A stretch of DNA of 64,000 bases from Begonia masoniana. Lineage: Eukaryota; Streptophyta; Magnoliopsida; Cucurbitales; Begoniaceae. A model generated the notes under the pieces. It saw only the letters and a program-made list of their open reading frames with translations. It had not been told where the DNA came from and searched no databases. The DNA lies in NCBI GenBank assembly GCA_022432975.1, contig CM039510.1:31775023-31839022 (forward strand), read 5' to 3'. Shown piece by piece: positions 57,097 to 64,000 of the stretch; position 1 is the first letter of the stretch, and every line of letters begins with the position of its first letter. A program made the position numbers and the translations under genes.

Positions 57097-60000
57097 ATGG
57101 TGAGAGGACATCAGGAAGAATCCAGTGAGAGCTCTCGGGCCATAGATCGATTGACAGAGCTGGTGGGAGTACAATCCCGCATGGTTGATCGAATGATGGC
57201 CAGAGAAGACGACAGAAACAATAACCATGGAAATAACAATCGTGATAATGCACCGCGAGACAATAGTGGAGACAGATTCCGGCGACTTCAGCCACCCTCA
57301 TTTGATGGGTTGTCTACAGACCCGACCCGTGCTGAAACCTGGATTCGAACTATGGAGAAGATGTTCAGTTATGCAAAAGTAGAAGACAACAAGAAGGTTA
57401 CTTGTGCCACGTTCCATCTCACTGAAAGTGCTGGATTCTGGTGGGATGCAGTACAGTCGTCTACAGTGGCATTGAGCTGGGAAGGGTTCAAGGGGATTTT
57501 CTACGATAAGTACTTTGACCGAGGAGTGAGAAAGGAGAAGTTACTTGAGTTTTCTCGGCTGCGACAGTATGGATTTGTGGCCGAGTATGTTCAGAAATTT
57601 GAGTCGCTATCCCGATATGCAACACACATGGTGGCCACTGATGAGAACAAGGTGCACTAGTTTATTCAAGGTTTAAAGATGGACCTTCTGCGAGGAATCA
57701 CGACTGGAGGTTTTGATGAGGCACCATATGTGAAAGTGGTGGCCAAGGCTTATCAACTGGAGGCCTTAGAAATAAAGTCCCAGAGACAGAGAGAACCACC
57801 GAGAGGAATTATAGGAAATACTCCTCAACAACAACAACAAAAGATTCAGAATGTACATCCTCAACAGCAACAGAACAAGGGCATTAAAAGGCCCAATGAG
57901 ACCCTTACTTACCAAGACAAAGGGAAGAGACCTATGGGAGCTCCTCAGCCTCCTGTCTGCCCACGTTGCCAGAAGAATCATACAGGAGACTGCAGGCTCT
58001 TTACTGGTCAATGTTTCAGGTGTGGTAAAGAAGGCCATCAAGTCCGGAATTGTCCGGTGCCTGACACAAGGCCGGTTGGTGCTATGCCTAGAGTGTTTGC
58101 AATGATGGAGGACGTCGATAATGCTGATCAGCACACAGCAATTACAGGTACAATATTAGTATGTAATGTGCCTGCTTATACCTTGTGGGACACGGGGGCC
58201 ACACATTCGTTTGTGGCCATGGACTTTGTAGTTAGACAAAAGTTTTGTAGTACGTCGTCAGATCAGCCTTACAGCGTTATGCTACCGTCCGGAGAGTTTA
58301 TGCACTCCGAGCAGGTTGTAAGGGGTGATATAGTGTCAGTGGGAGACCAGAAGTTACATGCCAATCTCATCGTCATTGGGATGAAGGGATACGATGTTAT
58401 TCTGGGGATGGACTGGCTGTTTAAACAATACGCCACCATCAACTGTAGGTCCGGGCTTGTGTCATTTAAGCGCCCAAATGAAGTAGAATTCTCTTATCAG
58501 GCAGTACCGAATAAACACCGTATGCCTGTGATATCTTCCTTGAAAGCTCAACGACTGATGAAGTCAGGGTGCATTGGATTTCTGGCCCACGTTGTGGATG
58601 TTCAAAGGCAAGGTGAGGTGGAACTTCAAAATATTCCGGTGGTTCGGAACTTCCCTGAAGTTTTCCTAGATGACTTACCGAGATTGTCACCTGATCGTGA
58701 GATAGAATTTGAGATCGATGTGTATCCTGGTGCGGAACCGGTGTCAAAGAATCCGTACCGCATGGCACCAATTGAGCTAAAGGAGTTGAAGACTCAGCTC
58801 AAGGAGTTAGTGGACAAGGGCTTTGTGCGCCCTAGCTTCTCTCCGTGGGGTGCTCCCGTCTTGTTTGTCAAGAAGAAGGATGGATCCCTGCGGATGTGTA
58901 TTGACTACCGTGAGCTAAACAAGTTGACTATCAGGAATAAGTACCCGTTGCCAAGAATCGATGATTTATTCGATCAGCTACAGGGGGCTCGGGTATTTTC
59001 TAAGATTGACTTACGCTCCGGCTATTACCAGTTGAAGGTCAGAGCTGAGGATATTCCAAAGACTGCCTTCAGAACCCGGTACGGACACTACGAGTTCTTG
59101 GTAATGTCGTTCGGGTTGACTAATGCTCCGGCAGCATTTATGGACCTAATGAACAGGATATTCCAGGACTTTCTGGATAAATTTGTAATTGTTTTCATCG
59201 ATGACATTCTGGTTTATTCCAGGAGTGAGGCCGAGTATGAGGAACACTTGGCTATGGTACTGTCAGTCCTAAAGCAGCATCAATTGTATGCCAAGCTGTC
59301 AAAGTGCGAGTTCTGGTTAAGCAAGATTAATTTCTTGGGCCACGTGGTGTCTGCTGAAGGAGTATCTGTGGACCGGGCCAAGATTCAGGCTGTGAGGGAT
59401 TGGCCCAGACCGAGAAATGCAAGTGAAGTACGGAGCTTTATCGGACTAGCTGGTTATTACAGGAAATTCATCAAGGGATTTTCCGTGATAGCAAAACCTA
59501 TGACCAGCTTAACGAGGAAGGAAATCAAGTTCAAGTGGTCTGAAGCATGTGAGGAGAGCTTTTGGACACTTAAGCAGAAATTAACCACTGCTCCTCTGTT
59601 AGTATTGCCAGTTGGAGATGGCAAATTCAGCGTATACTGTGACGCGTCAAAGATTGGCCTGGGATGCGTATTGATGCAAGAGGGTAAAGTTGTAGCATAC
59701 GCATCGAGACAGTTGAAGAACCATGAACAAAACTACCCTACTCACGACCTTGAGTTAGCGGCAGTTGTATTTGCGCTGAAAGTATGGAGACACCACCTAT
59801 ATGGGCAGTCATGTGAGGTGTTTTCTAACCACAAGAGTTTGAAGTACCTCTTTACTCAGAAAGAGTTGAATATGAGACAAAGGCGGTGGTTAGAATTTGT
59901 GAAAGATTACGATGTTGAGATCAAATACCATCCTGGTAAAGCTAATGTGGTAGCTGATGCACTGAGCAGGATGCCAGCTACCATGCAACCAGTTATGTCG

Positions 60001-61527
60001 GCCGTATCAATGCCTTTGAGGACGGAGGTACAGAAGTTCGATATGGAGATGGTTTCTGGGCTATCTGCCATACTAGCAGATTTGACGCTACGACCCACCG
60101 TCCTGGACCGAATTAAAGAAGCTCAGAAGACCAATTCAAAAGAGATGGCTGATATGGTGAGCAAAGTACCAATGGCTTCTTCCGATTTCAGTTATTCGGG
60201 AGATGGAGTTCTAAAGTTCAAAAACAGATGGTATGTTCCGAAAGACGAAGAGCTACGGAAGCACATCTTATCGGAAGCCCACTCATCTCCTTTCTCTGTG
60301 CATCCTGGAAGCACGAAGATGTACCAGGATTTCAAACTTCACTTCTGGTGGCCGAATATGAAGAATGAAGTGGCAAAATATGTGGAGTCTTGTATGATAT
60401 GCCAACAGGTCAAAGCTGAACATCAACGACCAAGTGGAACGCTTCAACCTCTTCTGATTCCCGAATGGAAATGGGAGAACGTTACAATGGACTTCGTTGT
60501 TGGTCTGCCAAGAACAGTTAAAGGCCATAACAGCATTTGGGTCATAGTGGACAGATTAACAAAGTCGGCCCATTTTCTACCTATGAAGACGACGTTCACC
60601 ATGGATCAGTATGCCGAGCTGTATATTAGTGAGATTATTAAGCTGCATGGCATTCCTGTATCAATCGTCTCAGACCGTGATCCTAGATTCACTTCCAGGT
60701 TTTGGAAAAGTTTGCAAAGCTCCTTGGGTACAAAGCTGGATTTCAGCACGGCGTTTCACCCACAGACAGATGGACAATCTGAGAGAACAATTCAGATATT
60801 AGAGGACATGTTAAGGTCGTGCGTGTTGGAACTTCATGCTCCTTGGAGTAGATATTTGCCGTTAATTGAATTCGCTTATAATAACAGCTACCAGGCTACT
60901 ATTGGCATGGCTCCATATGAAGCCCTCTACGGCAGAAAATGTAGATCTCCGTTATGTTGGGATGAAGTTGGAGAGTCCAGACTTGTCGGCCCTGAGATAT
61001 TACAGCAGATGTCTGAGGTGATTGCTGTTATCAAACAACGAATCAACACTGCTATGAGTAGACAGAAAAGTTATGCAGATCGGAGACGGAGAGACTTGGA
61101 GTTCGCTGAAGGCGATGAAGTATTCCTGAAGGTGTCGCCTTTCAAAGGTGTAATGAGATTTGGCAAGAAAGGGAAGCTCAGCCCACGGTTCATTGGACCT
61201 TTTCCCATTCTAAAGCGTGTGGGAAGCGTGGCTTACAAGCTACAGTTGCCAGCGTCTATGGATGGAATTCATAATGTCTTCCATGTTTCGATGCTGAGAA
61301 AGTGCGTACGAGATCCAACCCAAATAGTGGAACATGTGGACTTTGATATCATGCCGACGCTGACATATGAAGAAAGACCTATAAAGATATTGGATATGTC
61401 ACTCAAAGTGTTGCGCAATCGAGTGGTCTCGTTGGTGAAAGTTTTGTGGCGTAATCACAACGTGGAGGAGGCCACATGGGAAAGAGAAGCGGATGTTAGG
61501 ACTCAACATCCGGACCTCTTTGCTTAG
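57097..61527 (+). CDS. gag-pol: Element D gag-pol polyprotein (one nonsense codon)
   Basis: Starts [10 protein letters not shown] like A. Gag reads to TAG at 57658-57660, where A has a Gln codon ([10 protein letters not shown]), then continues in the same frame from 57661 to 61527, about 1,476 codons in all. Order: capsid region with FWWDAVQSS, knuckle [14 protein letters not shown], protease [14 protein letters not shown] ([22 protein letters not shown]), RNase H, integrase ([23 protein letters not shown]) and chromodomain ending [18 protein letters not shown]. RNase H has SNHKSL where A and E have SDHKSL, losing a conserved acidic residue. With these two lesions the copy is probably not autonomous. 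Confidence 0.92.
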
Positions 61528-61529
61528 GC

Positions 61530-61567
61530 AAATTTTGGGGACAAAATTTCTGTTAAGGTGGGTGGAA
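61530..61567 (+). promoter_or_regulatory. Element D hairpin and polypurine tract
   Basis: AAATTTTG-GGGA-CAAAATTT (61530-61549), then a purine-rich TTAAGGTGGGTGGAA just before the LTR at 61568. Confidence 0.7.
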
Positions 61568-64000
61568 TGTAACACCCGGCATTTTTACCATGTAGATATT
61601 CTTTAAATTATTCAACGGGATTAATGGGAATAATCATGCAAGGTTTGTTTTTATTAATTTGCTAATGTTTCCAGTTGAATATGTATGATTCATAAAACCA
61701 AATGGTGAAACTAAATAGCAAATTAGTTAAAGACCAATGGAAGGGTAAAATAGAGAGAAATTAAGGTTGGTGGGAAATAGCCAATGGATGAATGCCATCT
61801 GGCAACTTGTTGAAGAAGCCATGTCTTCTTCCTTCCCTCCCGTTCTTCTCTTCATTCTGGCGTGAAACTCCCTCCTGTTTTCTCTCTTCCAGTCGACGAA
61901 CAACCATCGAAGTTACTTCGATCTCCTCGGCTCCTTTCTGTTTTCCCGCTGAGGTAAATGTCTGGTTGAATGCTAACGAATTTGGACAAGTTTAATGCGA
62001 GTTTTCACTGAGATTTAGGGTTATTATTTTAGAGAAAACTCACTGTTTTTGGATGAAAACATGTTGGTGTGTTTTCTAAAGTGTTGAAACGTGTTTGCTG
62101 CATTTCCTACGAGATATTAGTTAGCATTTGTAGCGTGTTTGAATTCTGTACATCCATTTATAGATCCGAGCTTTCCAGGGGCGTTCGAGCACACTGCATT
62201 GCTGCAAACAGGTAAGTTCATGCATCTACGTTGGCCCTTAAGGCCCTACAACTCGAAGGTACTAGGTCTGGTTCAGGTAGATAGGTTTTAGGTTATGTTT
62301 TAAGTTAAACGTGTTTCCGTTATATTCTGTTTCCTGTTGTATTCATTCTGTCATCTGTGAATGTTAAGTTTAAGCATTTCACTTATTCATGCATACACGT
62401 TTCCTGTAAAATCATGCAAATGTTTTCAGCACCGATTTTGAAGTAAGTAAGATAAAATCCTGTAAAGAAAATGTATGGTTAAGTGTGGACGAGGACTGGC
62501 ATCCTGTCAAGTACTCCTGTTATGTCCTGAAAGTGGCATGTACATCCTGTTGCGCCAGCTCCTCCTCCCACTTATACCTTCCTGTCCAGTGAAACTAAAT
62601 GTGAAGTGATGTAATGTTCATGTATTTGAAACGTTCATGCACAGCATATGCACCATTGCATCTCATGTTCTTACTGAGCTCTAGGCTCATAGGTGAACTC
62701 CCTGTTGTAGGTACGGATACTCTTGATGAGGACCTTGTGCCTCAAAATGACGAGCTGATGTAGTTGGAGGATTGAGCTCACTGGGGTTGGTTGCTGCAGT
62801 CGGACCAATGTCATCCCTGTGAGATTGCATTTTTTTAATGTTAGGTCAAGTCCTGTATAGCTTTTGAAACTTTAAAACCAATGTGAAATCTGTATATTTA
62901 TGTCTTCAAAACTCTTGTTGTGAAATTTTGGAATGTAGGTCCTGTCTGTTTAGTTCTGTTGTAAATTATAAACGATGTATAGGTTTTAATGGTGGTGTAT
63001 TTTAAACCTCTGTATTTGACAGATTGTATCCATATATTTTAAATGTTTTGAAAACATTCTGGAACTGCTTGAGTTCTCCATTTTTCAGGTCATGCATGGA
63101 TAGTCTCGAAATTTAGAGCTAACCATGCAGTTTGTTTTTCTTAGAAATCTGTAAATTTTGAATCGGGTTTGAAGGTTTGAAGCCTTATACCTTCTGTTTT
63201 AAAGTTTCCTGTTGGAATGTCCTCCTGTTAAAAAGTGGTCCAATTCTGTCTTTAAAATCAAGTCCTCCGCCTAGTGTAAATATGTCTTCCGGTTGACGTC
63301 AGCATAAGTCTTCCGCCCAGTGTAAATATGTCTTCCGGTTGACGTCAGCATAAGTCTTCCGCCCAGTTTATTCAGAGTTTCTATTTTTGTCTTCCGGTTG
63401 ACGTCATCCATTCTTCCGGCTGACGTCATCGTCTCATCCGATTCTTTCTGCTGAATATATCTGCCGATGACGTCATCACATCTTCCGATGACGTCATCAC
63501 ACATCCGATCCAGCTTTACTCAGCATCTACCGGTGACGTCATTCATCTACCGGCTGACGTCATCACCTTCTGCCGATTTGGTTTAAAGTCTGTTTATTGC
63601 ATGTTTCTTCCGATGACGTCATCACATCTTCCGATGACGTCATCACCTCATCCGGTGTGAGCTGCTGTTTTTATCTTCCGGTTGACGTCATCTTCTCTTC
63701 CGGCTGACGTCATCTGTTTTGTTTTATTCAATCCACCGACGATCTTTTAAACTGAGTCTTCCGCCAGCCCTACGTTATGTTTTCTGTTTTTACCTGTTTA
63801 TTTTGTTTAATTATTTTCTTCGCCCCGTCTCTTCTCTTATATTGTCCATTACTGAAACCTGTTTCGCTTCCAACCCCAGAGAACTCTCTCTCTGTCACGT
63901 TTTAAAGTTTGTAAATGTTATGTTCCCTGTTTAAAAGAAGAAGGGTTGTCCCCGTTTTCTGCAAATGTCCCGAAGTGACGGCTTTGATCCTGGACCCCGA
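61568..64000 (+). repeat. Element D 3' LTR, cut by the window end
   Basis: Matches the D 5' LTR from TGTAACACCCGGC to within about 30 bp of its end. It keeps the segment near 62842-62943 missing from the 5' copy, and the TGACGTCATC cluster at 63285-63715. Confidence 0.92.

Larger units (their letters stand above)
45485..64000 (+). mobile_element. Element D: Tekay/Del-type chromovirus split by element E
   Basis: 5' LTR 45485-45947 plus 55026-56931, internal region 56932-61567, 3' LTR from 61568 to beyond the window. The left flank is CTACG (45480-45484) in the virus coat gene; the right flank is outside. The two LTRs differ at about 21 places by eye plus a 100-bp segment near 62842-62943 that is absent from the 5' LTR. 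The deletion lies between short AATGT repeats. Confidence 0.9.

Noticed and set aside
57097..57660. Gag as a separate 187-residue gene
   Set aside because: The TAG at 57658 sits at a conserved Gln and the frame continues; it is a nonsense change in one gag-pol, not a gene end.

Overview
This is flowering-plant nuclear DNA and almost all of it is repeats. The evidence is long LTRs (about 2.1-2.8 kb) beginning TGTAACACCC or TGTAGCACCC, gag-pol genes ending in a chromodomain (Tekay/Del-type Ty3/gypsy chromoviruses), initiator-Met-tRNA primer sites, an integrated plant pararetrovirus (Caulimoviridae), and a decayed intron-containing gene for the mitochondrial ATP synthase gamma subunit. No bacterial-type genes, rRNA or tRNA genes were seen. 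I use local names for the elements: A, B, C, D, E (plus strand), H and R2 (minus strand), L1 (solo LTR).

Layout. 1-3332: a minus-strand LTR (R2) split by a solo LTR (L1, TSD CACAT) and cut at the left by the end of an H-type LTR. 3333-11358: older chromosomal DNA with the broken ATP synthase gamma gene (minus strand), two candidate exons of an unidentified gene, and an LTR fragment. 11359-11458: a 100-N assembly gap, so order across it is not assured. 11459-23700: element A, as a partial internal copy followed by a complete LTR-internal-LTR copy, sitting in the remnant of element B. 23975-26594: the 3' LTR of B, inserted in the 5' LTR of C. 26595-34576: element C, which keeps gag and zinc knuckles but no pol. 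34577-45484: the pararetrovirus, with a solo H LTR inside it (TSD ATTAT). 45485-64000: element D, with element E inserted in its 5' LTR (TSD ATTTT).

Inferred insertion order: the pararetrovirus was hit by C, H and D; later B landed in C, A in B, and E in D. By my rough eye count the LTR pairs of A, C, D and E differ by only about 0.3-1%, so these insertions are recent.

The main unexplained signal is inside the LTRs. Every family here shares an architecture that its sequence divergence does not explain: a splice-site-like exon-intron-exon-intron-exon layout with a middle exon of 43-57 nt. The second intron is bracketed by two small hairpins whose stems change in a compensating way between families. 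In five of the families (L1, A, C, E, D) plus H, a family-specific cluster of short palindromes lies further downstream. A third short intron (60-64 nt) lies between the primer site and gag in A, C and D. This looks like a structured, spliced leader and is the best candidate for an undescribed system. The pararetrovirus is also unusual: stop/start-overlapping ORFs, a downstream ORF pair of unknown function, and a missing RT-RNase H region.
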